The notes below the pieces were generated by a model, which was not told where the DNA came from, made no database searches, and was given only the letters and a program-made list of their open reading frames with translations. 7,597 nucleotides of DNA from DATJFH01 sp035495815 (GTDB taxonomy: Bacteria > Acidobacteriota > Terriglobia > Bryobacterales > Bryobacteraceae): NCBI GenBank assembly GCA_035495815.1, contig DATJFH010000022.1, positions 1 through 7,597 on the forward strand, given 5' to 3'. Positions 1-7,000 of this stretch are shown here, in pieces; position 1 is the first letter of the stretch; every line of letters begins with the position of its first letter. Made by a program: the position numbers and the translations under genes.

Positions 1-711
1 CAGCGGCGCGGCGCCGAGCAGCGCTCCGGCAGCCAGCACGGCCGCATGACGGCGCGGGATGAGGATCCGCTTACCCAGCGCCAGCGCGCCGGCGGCCGCG
101 GCCGACGCCGGAAGCCAGACGAAATCCACGCGGGTCCAGACTCCGAATCCGGCGGCCACTCCCAGCCAGAGCGCCGTTCGCTCTCCAGGATCTTTCAGGT
201 ATTGCGCCAGGGCAATCGACAGCAGGCCGAACGAGACCATCCACTCGCCCACGCCGCCCCGGTACAAGGTGAGCGCGAGGCAGGCGGGATGGACGGCCAG
301 GATCCAGCTCACGGCTACCGCCGTCCGCGGTCCGAACAGGTCGCGCGTCAGGATGGAGAAGCCCCAGATTCCAAATGCGCCGAGCAAGGCGGCCAGCAGC
401 CGCACGGTGGAATAGTTCGCTCCATAGGCGGCGAAGGGGAGCAGCGACAGGTAGCCGCGCAGCGGACCCCGGTCCGGCGTGGCCATCAGGGGCCACCAGC
501 GGCCGGCGAAGGTGAACCCGGACGCCGGGTCGTGCGCGAAGGATGCCTGTCCGGGCGTCAACATCCGCACGGCGCCGGTAAGACCGACGGCCTCGTCGCG
601 AGACAGGCCGGGACTGCGGAAGCCGAGGAGAAAGGCGCACAGCACGAAGGCGGCGGCCGCGCCGAGGCGGGCGCGGTTCCACAGCCGATCGGCAGGCGGG
701 GCGGGGCTCAA
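1..711 (-). CDS. GT39/ArnT-like membrane glycosyltransferase, N-terminal part (runs off left edge)
   Basis: The frame is open for 237 codons from a TTG at 711-709 to the window edge. The translation is strongly hydrophobic: a first membrane helix at about residues 15-31, then further helices near 103-122, 131-150, 156-171, 181-194 and 224-237. Just after helix 1 is an acidic pair, Asp39-Glu40 in LSRDEAVGL. This is where GT-C enzymes (PMT/ArnT type, transferring sugars from lipid-phosphate donors at the outer face of the membrane) carry their catalytic acidic motif. The TTG is the only usable start: an in-frame TGA lies 10 codons upstream, and the next alternative start falls inside helix 1. 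TTG overlaps the TGA of the upstream amidotransferase gene (TTGA), so translational coupling is likely. The family call is by architecture and the Asp-Glu motif; substrate is unknown, and the C-terminal part is missing. Another polytopic membrane protein of the same class is possible. Confidence 0.66.
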   Translation of the reverse strand, partial: MSPAPPADRLWNRARLGAAAAFVLCAFLLGFRSPGLSRDEAVGLTGAVRMLTPGQASFAHDPASGFTFAGRWWPLMATPDRGPLRGYLSLLPFAAYGANYSTVRLLAALLGAFGIWGFSILTRDLFGPRTAVAVSWILAVHPACLALTLYRGGVGEWMVSFGLLSIALAQYLKDPGERTALWLGVAAGFGVWTRVDFVWLPASAAAAGALALGKRILIPRRHAAVLAAGALLGAAPL

Positions 712-1358
712 CTGCTTTCGCCGAGCGATGCGGCGAAGGCTTCAAAAAGCCGCCTGGCTTCGGGGCGGATCGCGACCAGGTCCTCCGGATGCCACTGCAC
801 GGCGACCGCAAACCGCTTGTCCTGGCGCTCGAGAGCTTCGGCGTAACCCTCTTCCGAGCGCGCCGAAACGCGCAACGAATCGCCGATGCGGCCGACCACC
901 TGGTGATGCCGCGAGTTGACCACGTGCGAGCCGAAACCCATGGCGTCCGCGAGGCGGGTCCGGGGCTCGACGCCGATGCGGTGGGCGCCGCTCACTCCCG
1001 GCCGGCGGTGATTTTCCACGTGCTGTTCGAGAGTGCCGCCATGGGCGACGTTGAACAACTGCATGCCGCGGCAGATGGCCAGCACGGGCAGATCGCGCTC
1101 CAGGGCGGAAGCGAGCAGCGCCGTCTCCATTCGGTCGCGAGGGTCATCAGGCTCGTCGTTCGACTTGTGCGGCTCCTGCCCGTAGCGCGCGGGATTGACG
1201 TCCGTGCCGCCGGTGAGCAGCAGGCCGTCGAGACCCTCCAGACTACCCGGCGAGTCGGGATGAAGGCGCACCGGCTCCACTCCGACCGCGAGCAGCGCCT
1301 GCTCGTAAGGCACGACTTTTTCCGGATTCCGAAAGGTGACTCCGACCCGTTTAGACAT
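708..1358 (-). CDS. Gamma-glutamyl-GABA hydrolase-like class I glutamine amidotransferase (peptidase C26)
   Basis: This is a complete 216-residue protein. Family hallmarks are visible in order: LLLTGGTDVNPARYG at 46-60 (oxyanion/substrate region), the nucleophile elbow AICRGMQLFNV at 94-104 with Cys96 as likely nucleophile, HHQ at 151-153, and QWHPE at 188-192 giving His190 and Glu192 to complete the Cys-His-Glu triad. Members hydrolyse gamma-glutamyl amide bonds, for example gamma-glutamyl-GABA in putrescine breakdown (PuuD), in the cytoplasm. This one is somewhat shorter than E. coli PuuD (about 250 residues), and no other Puu genes are adjacent, so the substrate is open. The ATG lies within the last codons of the upstream mgtC-like gene (8-base overlap) and is preceded by GAGG seven bases upstream. 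Its own stop overlaps the start of the glycosyltransferase gene. The fold and triad are secure; the precise substrate is not. Confidence 0.9.
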   Translation of the reverse strand: MSKRVGVTFRNPEKVVPYEQALLAVGVEPVRLHPDSPGSLEGLDGLLLTGGTDVNPARYGQEPHKSNDEPDDPRDRMETALLASALERDLPVLAICRGMQLFNVAHGGTLEQHVENHRRPGVSGAHRIGVEPRTRLADAMGFGSHVVNSRHHQVVGRIGDSLRVSARSEEGYAEALERQDKRFAVAVQWHPEDLVAIRPEARRLFEAFAASLGESS

Positions 1359-1797
1359 CGCCCTCCCTCTTGAGCTTTTCCTCGAGCGGCGTCAGCAGCA
1401 GCAGCGAGAAATAATTGACCGCGGCCAGGAGAACCGCCAGGCCGTAATTGCCGTAGGAAACACAGACCCCCACGGCCCCCATATTCCAAAGGCTGGCGGC
1501 GGTGGCGGTGCCGTGCACGGTGTTGGCGTCCTTGACGATGGAGCCGCCGCCGATGAATCCGATTCCGGTCATCACGCCCACCAGGATCCGCGACTGGGCC
1601 TCCTCGCCGACCGGGGAAAGGGCCGCCGCCAGCATGTAGGCGCAGCTGGCGAGCGAAACCAGGGGAAAGGTGCGCAGCCCGGCGCTGCGGTCGTGCCTGA
1701 AGCGCTCCCATCCGGTGGGCAGCGCCAGGACATAAGCGATGGTCACTTTCAGGAGCAACGCCATGACGCCGGTCCCTTCCAGGATTGGCAGGCTCAT
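1351..1797 (-). CDS. MgtC/SapB family inner-membrane protein
   Basis: The 148-residue product begins MSLPILEGTG. It shows the MgtC/SapB signature: a first helix followed by GWERFRHDRSAGLRT (conserved Glu-Arg and AGLRT), a second helix, then SRILVGVMTGIGFIGGGSIV with the small-residue-rich helix, a following TATAASLWNMGAVGV helix, and a last helix around YGLAVLLAAVNYF ending LEEKLKREGDV. Four to five membrane helices are expected. In pathogens MgtC acts in adaptation to low magnesium and modulates the F-type ATPase; the role of environmental homologues such as this short form is unclear. The start is uncertain. The ATG at 1797 has no Shine-Dalgarno; an internal ATG at 1764 (MALLLKV) has GGAAGGG upstream and also gives a family-like N-terminus; a TTG at 1833 looks too long. 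It is the first gene of a minus-strand run whose ends overlap. Confidence 0.88.
   Translation of the reverse strand: MSLPILEGTGVMALLLKVTIAYVLALPTGWERFRHDRSAGLRTFPLVSLASCAYMLAAALSPVGEEAQSRILVGVMTGIGFIGGGSIVKDANTVHGTATAASLWNMGAVGVCVSYGNYGLAVLLAAVNYFSLLLLTPLEEKLKREGDV
1362..1369 (-). promoter_or_regulatory. Ribosome binding site of the amidotransferase gene
   Basis: On the minus strand the sequence reads GAGGGAGG followed by GCG and the ATG at 1358. The first GAGG is seven bases from the start codon, the best spacing. It lies inside the 3' end of the mgtC-like gene, which supports the ATG chosen despite the overlap. Confidence 0.7.
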
Positions 1798-1843
1798 GCA
1801 CTTATTGTCGAAGTGGGCGGAGGGCAGGCGCAAGCGGTTCTTT

Positions 1844-1852
1844 TGCTATTCT
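1844..1852 (+). promoter_or_regulatory. Possible extended -10 promoter element of the enolase-superfamily gene
   Basis: TG-C-TATTCT (TG at 1844-1845, hexamer 1847-1852) matches an extended -10 pattern. No -35 is recognisable at the expected distance. If used, transcription would start about 6 bases before the ATG at 1865, leaving almost no leader, which would agree with the absence of a Shine-Dalgarno there. The element lies in the short gap between divergent genes. Confidence 0.35.
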
Positions 1853-1864
1853 GAGTTACTTGCA

Positions 1865-3106
1865 ATGAAGATCACCAGCGTTCGGTCCTTTCTGCTGTCC
1901 TATCCTCTTGCACAGCCGCTGAAGCTGAGCTTTTACGGGGGTGAGCGGACGATCGTGAAGCGGGACGCCATGCTGATCCGGGTCGAAACCGACAAGGGCC
2001 TGGTGGGATACGCGCCGGGACCGGGCAGCGAGATCACACACCGGGGGATCGAGACCGCCGTCGCCCCGTTTCTCGAAGGCCGCTCGCTGACGGATCCGGA
2101 TGCGCTGCGCGTCCAGTTTTTCGATCAGGCGGTCTGCGATATGGAGATGCGCAAGGTTTACTGCGCGGCCGAAGTCGCGCTGTACGATCTGGCGTCGCAG
2201 GCGCAGGGCATCCCGCTTTCCGAGCTGCTGGGCGGCCGCGTGCGGGACCGGATCCGTCTTTACGGCAGCGCGGGGATGTACATGGATCCGGCGGGCTACG
2301 CGGAAGAAGCGGCGGCGGTGGCGGGGCTGGGGCTGCGCGCCTACAAGATGCGCCCGGGCCGCGGTCCGGAGCAGGACCTGGAAGCGGCGCGGCTGATGCG
2401 GCAGGCGGTCGGTCCGGATTTCGACCTGATGATCGACGCCCACACGTGGTGGCGCATGGGCGACCGCAGCTATAGCGCGGACACGGTGGATCAGCTGGCG
2501 AGAGCGATGGCGGAATACGAGCCGGCGTGGCTCGAAGAGCCTCTGCCTCCCGACGATCACGAAGCCTACCAAAAGCTGAAGGAGCGCGACTATCTGCCGA
2601 TCGCGGGCGGCGAGCACGAGCCGAGCGAGGAGCGGTACCTGGACCTGATCCTTTCCCACGCGGTGGATTATGTCCAGATGGATGTCTGCTGCCAGGGCGG
2701 CTTCACCATGGGCCGCCGGTTGTTTTCGGAAATTGCGCGGGAGGGACTGCGATTCGCGTTTCACAGCTGGGGGACGGACCTGGAAGTGATGGCGGCGGCG
2801 CACCTCGGGGTCTGCTGGCCGGAGCCGGTGGTGGAGTGGCTGGAGTATCCGGTCTACACCAGCGCCAGGGTGAAGTCCATGTATCCGTTCCCGCTGGCGT
2901 CGGAGATCCTGAAAACGCCGCTGCCGGTCGAAGCGGGGGAGCTGGTGGTGCCGCGCGAGCCGGGATTGGGAGTGCAGGTGGACGAATCGGTGATCGAGCG
3001 ATATCCCTGGATTCCGGGCCCGTGGTCCTTCTTCCGGCTGGAGTCGCCGCCGGGAACGTGGGCGGTGACGGCGGATCACAGCGTCAAGTGGAGCTCGCCG
3101 GGATGA
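1865..3106 (+). CDS. Enolase-superfamily protein, mandelate racemase/muconate lactonizing enzyme type
   Basis: This is a 413-residue cytoplasmic enzyme. The N-terminal capping domain (about 1-125) includes AAEVALYDLASQAQGIPLSELLGG, cut here as AEVALYDLA...LSELLGG, the family's first signature. The barrel carries Lys161-Met-Arg163 (KxR general acid/base strand), Asp191 in MIDAH, the Glu224-Glu225-Pro motif, and Glu250 in AGGEHE. These acidic residues would be the three magnesium ligands. His300 in FHSWGTD is the likely catalytic His of the seventh strand. Such enzymes abstract the proton alpha to a carboxylate and most often racemise or dehydrate sugar acids. The KxR and HSW pattern would suit an acid-sugar dehydratase, but the substrate cannot be read from sequence. 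The C-terminus extends past the usual GLGVQVDE strand by about 35 residues. The start MKITSVRSFLLSYPL is chosen because upstream in-frame codons (to 1739) overlap the divergent mgtC-like gene and look non-homologous. It is divergent from the MgtC operon. Confidence 0.92.
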   Translation: MKITSVRSFLLSYPLAQPLKLSFYGGERTIVKRDAMLIRVETDKGLVGYAPGPGSEITHRGIETAVAPFLEGRSLTDPDALRVQFFDQAVCDMEMRKVYCAAEVALYDLASQAQGIPLSELLGGRVRDRIRLYGSAGMYMDPAGYAEEAAAVAGLGLRAYKMRPGRGPEQDLEAARLMRQAVGPDFDLMIDAHTWWRMGDRSYSADTVDQLARAMAEYEPAWLEEPLPPDDHEAYQKLKERDYLPIAGGEHEPSEERYLDLILSHAVDYVQMDVCCQGGFTMGRRLFSEIAREGLRFAFHSWGTDLEVMAAAHLGVCWPEPVVEWLEYPVYTSARVKSMYPFPLASEILKTPLPVEAGELVVPREPGLGVQVDESVIERYPWIPGPWSFFRLESPPGTWAVTADHSVKWSSPG

Positions 3107-3159
3107 GGATGCCGGAACGGCGGCTGCCGTGTTAACTGTATTTTCGCCGTCAACCGAGA

Positions 3160-3165
3160 TATTCT
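3160..3165 (+). promoter_or_regulatory. Possible -10 element of the zinc-ribbon gene
   Basis: TATTCT in the context GATATTCTAATG lies 41 bases before the ATG at 3206. No convincing -35 is present at 16-18 bases upstream. The same hexamer precedes the enolase-superfamily gene, which is the main reason for listing it. Confidence 0.3.
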
Positions 3166-3205
3166 AATGTGGCCATCAACGAACCCCTCCGTTCACTGAT
3201 CCGCT

Positions 3206-3457
3206 ATGGAACGATGTCTCGAATGCGACGGCCTGCTGACGAAGAACGAGAGCGTCTGCCCTATTTGCGGCAAAAGCGTCAGACATGGCAAGCGGCCCAT
3301 CGCGGAGTTCCTGGCCGGCGCCGGCAGGGTTATCTTCTTCGTCTCTATCGCGGGAGTGATTGTGTCGCGCTTCACGCCGGGCGGATTCGGCTTCATCCTC
3401 AGCCTGTGCTTGTGCGCTTGCGCGCTGTTTTTCATCGCGCGCACCAGCAGGCGATAG
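3206..3457 (+). CDS. Small zinc-ribbon protein with two predicted membrane helices
   Basis: The product has 83 residues. The N-terminus carries Cys4-x-x-Cys7 and Cys18-x-x-Cys21 (MERCLECDGLL...SVCPICGK), a compact four-Cys zinc ribbon spaced by ten residues. Then comes a basic stretch, HGKR, a hydrophobic segment at about 36-54 and a second at about 61-78 (FGFILSLCLCACALFF), ending in ARTSRR. A cytoplasmic ribbon with a membrane hairpin is the likely topology. No specific family function is recognised; small proteins of this ribbon-plus-helix layout are common and mostly uncharacterised. The frame is preferred over the overlapping 3169-3495 frame because of the paired CxxC and clean membrane segments. 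No Shine-Dalgarno precedes the ATG. It follows the enolase gene by 99 bases on the same strand but probably has its own promoter. Confidence 0.78.
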   Translation: MERCLECDGLLTKNESVCPICGKSVRHGKRPIAEFLAGAGRVIFFVSIAGVIVSRFTPGGFGFILSLCLCACALFFIARTSRR

Positions 3458-3493
3458 CCAGGGAGTCAGCTCCTGGGTTCCGCGCGGCTTTTT
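3458..3493 (+). terminator. Weak candidate terminator after the zinc-ribbon gene
   Basis: Directly after the stop, CCAGG(G)AG pairs with CTCCTGG around a TCAG loop (3458-3476, seven pairs with one bulged G). A TTTTT run follows only at 3489-3493, about 12 bases past the stem, so this is not a classic intrinsic terminator. Confidence 0.25.
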
Positions 3494-3603
3494 GAAGCGC
3501 CGCCGACTGTTGCGCGACCGTCCTTCCGCGCGGCCTGAAAATCGCCAATCAAGTCTATCCCAAACAGCGCTCCGGCGGGGCTTAAGAAACTTCAGGCAAA
3601 ACA

Positions 3604-3619
3604 CTTAGATTATTCTAAG
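3604..3619. repeat. Perfect 6-bp inverted repeat (CTTAGA/TCTAAG)
   Basis: CTTAGA-ttat-TCTAAG is a dyad with a 4-base centre in the most AT-rich part of the gap. It contains a TATTCT hexamer like those upstream of two genes in this window, so it could be an operator over a promoter, or simply a small hairpin. Confidence 0.4.
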
Positions 3620-3674
3620 GTTAATGCCCTACAGATTCCCTCGATAATCACTAGATTAGAACCACAGTCCCAGT

Positions 3675-3699
3675 ACTGATGAGAGTGAAATACATCAGT
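3675..3699 (+). repeat. Perfect 7-bp hairpin (ACTGATG/CATCAGT)
   Basis: ACTGATG at 3675-3681 and CATCAGT at 3693-3699 are exact reverse complements around the 11-base loop AGAGTGAAATA. The CTGATGA plus GAAA string recalls a hammerhead ribozyme core, but the stem II space is too short for that; see rejected items. Confidence 0.45.
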
Positions 3700-3750
3700 T
3701 TTCGATTGGAAGTTCAACGATTTTCGGTTATCGTCATTACTAAGGAGATT

Positions 3751-3960
3751 GTGCTATTGGGCCGACGCCAGCATGCCTGGCTGAGGTTAGTCCCTGGAGT
3801 CGAAAGAAATCACTTGATCGACTGTAATGGGCCCTCAGTGGACGTGTGTCCGTCGGCGGACGCTGGAAGGCAATGAGTATGAATGGGCTTGAAATGTACG
3901 CCTTAGCCGAAGGCTAAATCCTCAGAGAAGAACCGTAGAGGCACGAACTCCGAATAAAAA
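3751..3960 (+). ncRNA. Candidate group II intron domain I relic (structured RNA)
   Basis: The segment opens with GTGC, like the group II intron 5' end GUGYG except at position 5. It continues with nested stems: GCCAG/CTGGC (3767-3781), CTGAGG/CCTCAG (3781-3786 with 3833-3838) enclosing CCC/GGG and AGTCG/CGACT, then GTGTCCG/CGGACGC (3846-3863, loop TCGG). Next comes TGGAAGGCAATGAGT (3864-3878), then GTACG and a hairpin TTAGCC-GAA-GGCTAA (3903-3917). From memory, the lactococcal Ll.LtrB intron has a similar order in domain I: TGGAAAGCGATGAGT, then GGGTACG followed by a small hairpin. No reverse transcriptase/maturase or domain V is seen, so this would be a 5' fragment. The resemblance is read by eye; an unrelated structured leader RNA is the main alternative. 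Right boundary is approximate. Confidence 0.42.
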
Positions 3961-4034
3961 AAAGCAGCTCAAAGGCGTGACGTGAATGCAATTGCCATGT
4001 CGCACATCGCTGGACGTGTGACTGGCGGGAATGT

Positions 4035-4053
4035 GGTGTGAATTGTTCGCATC
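4035..4053 (+). repeat. Hairpin in the leader of the large Kelch gene
   Basis: GGTGTGAA pairs with TTCGCATC (eight pairs, two of them G-U) around a TTG triloop. It ends 24 bases before the Shine-Dalgarno at 4078, so it sits in the presumed 5' leader. No known riboswitch pattern is recognised. Confidence 0.4.
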
Positions 4054-4077
4054 ATTTCGAATATTGGTTGTTAATTC

Positions 4078-4083
4078 GGAGGA
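4078..4083 (+). promoter_or_regulatory. Strong ribosome binding site of the Kelch-repeat gene
   Basis: GGAGGA lies eight bases before the ATG at 4092. It is the best Shine-Dalgarno on the plus strand of this window and fixes the start of the large open frame. Confidence 0.85.
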
Positions 4084-4091
4084 AATCAAAG

Positions 4092-7000
4092 ATGTTTCGT
4101 TCTAAGCTCTCGGATAAGAAACGCCTGGTTCGCAGCGCTTCCGTGCTCCTGCTCCTGGCCATGGCTGCGCCGATGCTGTTTCTCGGCCAGCGCGTTCAGC
4201 CCCGGATCCCCGGCCAATGGATCAAAGGTCGCAATCTGAGCGACGCTCGCGCGGGCGCCTGCACCGTGTCTCTATCCGACGGCCGGATGCTCACCACCGG
4301 CGGCCAGGGGCGAAGCGGAGCGCTGGCGTCGGCTGAATTGCTGACCGCGGCCGGCGATTCCATCCCGGTCTCGCCGATGAGCTCGGCGCGCAGCGAGCAC
4401 GTTTGCGCGACGCTCGACGACGGGCGCGTGCTGGTGGCCGGCGGACGGGTGGCCGGCGACGCCGCGACTAACGCAGCGGAAATCTACGACGTCGCTTCGG
4501 ACTCCTGGAGCAGCATCCTGTCGATGCGCGAAGCCCGCATGGGAGCCACCCTGACCCGGATTGCGGGCGGGCGGCTGCTGATCGCCGGTGGCGAAGCGGC
4601 CGGCCTGCCGTCGGCGACGCTGGAAATCTTCGATCCGTCGAGCGGCGCCTTCTCGCTGGCGAGCGGGGCGATGAGTTCTTCCCGCAAGGGTCATGCGGCC
4701 AGCCTCCTCCGCGACGGCCGGGTGCTGATCGCCGGCGGCATCGGCGGGGAGGGCAGGACCGTGCTCGACACGGCTGAGGTGTTCGATCCGGCCAATGGCT
4801 CCATCCGGACGATCGGCAGGATGATGGTAGCGCGCGAGGGCCTCTCGGCCACACTGCTCGATAACGGACGGGTGCTGATTGCCGGCGGTTCGGACGGGGC
4901 AGCCGATCTGGCCAGCTCGGAGCTGTTCGACGCCGCGACGATGTCCTTCTCCGCCGGCCCCGCCATGAGTTCCCCGAGGCGCGGCCATAAAGCGTTTCTG
5001 ATGCCGCATAACAATACTGTCGTGATGGTGGGCGGTGAGGCCGCGGGCGAGGCGCTGGCTTCGACCGAGCAGTTCGCCTGGTGGGGCAACCGCTACGCGG
5101 GCACGTTCAAGAAGCTGGGCGACCTTTCTTCAGGGCGCACGCAGATTACCGGGGCTCCTACGGACGCGGGCATGTTGATGGTCGCAGGCGGCATGGCGGG
5201 GCGCAGCGTGGTGTCGGCGTCGCGGGACGCGGCCAGTGTAGCCACGGTAGTAACCGACAAGCCGGATTACCACCCGGGCGAAATCGTGTACCTCTCCGGC
5301 AACGGGTTTGGACCGAATGACCTGGTGCACGTGGTGATCCATGAGAACCCGACTACGCACCCCGACATTACCGTGAACGTGCAGGCCAACGCCAGCGGCG
5401 CGTTCAGCAATGTGGATGTCTATCACGTCGAAGAGCACGATTTGGGTGTTTCGTTCCACTTGATCGCGACCGGGGATCCATCGGGGATTACGGCGGAGAC
5501 GAGCTTTACGGATGCCCGCAACCTGTTCCTGGCCTTCGAGGGCAGTGGCGGCGGTTCAGTGACAATCACCCCGAGTACGGGCACTGTTGAAGCACCGGGT
5601 GGGTGCGGCGGCACCGGCACGAATGCCAGCTCGCAGACCGTTTCCGCTACGTGTTTGCCCAACATCACGACGTCTCACAGCGAGGCAACCGTGACATTCA
5701 ATGCGACCGCCGCTCCTGGATCCACCTTCGGGGGCTGGAGTTCTGCCGCCAATCTGAGTTCCTCCACGTGTACGGGCACGACGAACCCGTGTTCCGCCGT
5801 GTTGGACGCAAATCCGTCGTTGACCGTCACGTTCAATTCAGCCCCCACGGTCTCCATTACTGTCGCTACTTCGCCTGCCGGCCGGCAGATCAGCGTCGAC
5901 GGCGGCGGCCCTCTCACTGCGCCACAGACCTTTAGTTGGGTTGTGGGTAGCAACCACACCATCACCACCACTTCGCCGCAGACGGTGGGGACCACGCGAT
6001 ATGTATTCAACAACTGGAGCGATACCGGAGCCATCAGCCACAGCATCACAGTCCCCGCCTCTGCGACTACATACACCGCGAACTTTACGACCCAGTTCCA
6101 GCTCACCTTCGCCCAGAGCGGCATCGGTGGAGATACCGGCGCCAACACGGTGGTGACGGTGAACGGGAGTCCCAAGGCAGCGGGTGTTCTCCCGTTCAGC
6201 GACTGGTTCGACAGCGGATCGAGTCTGAATTATTCGTACTCGGATCCGGTGGCCAGCAGCGTGACGGGCAAGCGCTACGCGCTCACGACTCCGGCGGCCT
6301 CGCCGACGAGCCCGATCACCGTCTCCGGGCCGGCGACTGTGACCGGGACATACAAAGTCCAGTTCCAGATTATCTTCGCGCAGAGCGGCATCGGCGCCGA
6401 CTCCACCGGCACGGTGGTTACCGTGGCCGGAAGTGCGAAGACCGCGGCTGATCTGCCATTCACCAGCGACTGGCTCGACAGCGGATCGACTCTGAATTAT
6501 TCGTACTCTGACCCGGTAGCCAGCAGCGTGACAGGCAAGCGCTACGCGCTCATGACTCCGGCGCCCTCGCCGGGGAGCCCGATCAGTGTCTCCGGACCGG
6601 TCACCGTCACCGGGACATACAAGACCCAGTTCCAGATTTCGTTCGCGCAGAACGGCATCGGCGCCGACTCTACCGGCACGGTGGTCAACGTGGCCGGAAG
6701 TCCCAAGGCAGCCAACGTCCTGCCGTTCAGTGATTGGTTCGACAGCGGATCGAATCTGACTTACGGCTACGCGGACCCGGTGACCAGCAGCGTGACGGGA
6801 AAGCGCTACGCGCTCACGGCTCCGGCGGCGTCGCCGGCGAGCCCTATCAGCGTCTCCGGACCGGCGACTGTGACCGGCACATACAAAGTCCAGTTCCAGA
6901 TTACGTTCACGCAGAGCGGCATCGGCGCCGACTCTACCGGCACGGTGGTCAACGTGGCCGGAAACAACAAGACCGCCAGCGCTCTGCCATTCACGGATTG

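Larger units (their letters stand above)
3458..4091. other. Gene-free stretch of 634 bases with low GC and many short hairpins
   Basis: No frame here gives a convincing protein. The longest plus-strand frame (3679-3876, 65 residues) has no ribosome binding site and no recognisable domain. From 3601 to 4080 the GC is about 47% by direct count (35% in 3601-3660), against about 60-70% in the genes sampled. Perfect or near-perfect small hairpins follow one another at 3604-3619, 3675-3699, 3767-3781, 3781-3838, 3846-3863, 3903-3917 and 4035-4053. The right end carries the ribosome binding site of the large Kelch gene. The contents are best read as a structured RNA or mobile-element relic plus the leader of that gene. 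Confidence 0.6.

Noticed and set aside
71..811. 246-residue minus-strand frame overlapping the glycosyltransferase and amidotransferase genes
   Set aside because: It is Arg/Pro-rich with no membrane segments, while the neighbouring frame gives a coherent polytopic membrane protein.
1739..1864. Upstream extension of the enolase-superfamily gene to an ATG at 1739
   Set aside because: It would overlap the divergent mgtC-like gene, and the family-like N-terminus begins at the ATG at 1865.
1856..3079. 407-residue open frame on the minus strand opposite the enolase-superfamily gene
   Set aside because: Its composition is dominated by Arg, His and Gln as expected for the antisense of a GC-rich gene, and the plus strand has a clear enzyme family with all ligand residues.
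3117..3130. Hairpin ACGGC-GGCT-GCCGT after the enolase-superfamily gene as an intrinsic terminator
   Set aside because: Only five pairs, with a competing GCCG/CGGC stem, and no T-run immediately after it.
3169..3495. 108-residue plus-strand frame overlapping the zinc-ribbon gene
   Set aside because: It is Arg-rich without a domain; the alternative frame has two CxxC motifs and two clean membrane helices.
3676..3698. Hammerhead ribozyme suggested by CTGATGA followed by GAAA
   Set aside because: Only four bases separate the two core strings, so stem II cannot form, and the segment is better explained by the perfect ACTGATG/CATCAGT hairpin.
3679..3876. 65-residue plus-strand frame in the gap
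   Set aside because: No ribosome binding site and no domain; it crosses several RNA-like hairpins.
4272..5009. 245-residue minus-strand frame opposite the Kelch region
   Set aside because: It mirrors the repeated DGRVLxAGG codons and is Arg/Gly/His-rich; the plus strand has a signal peptide, ribosome binding site and regular Kelch units.
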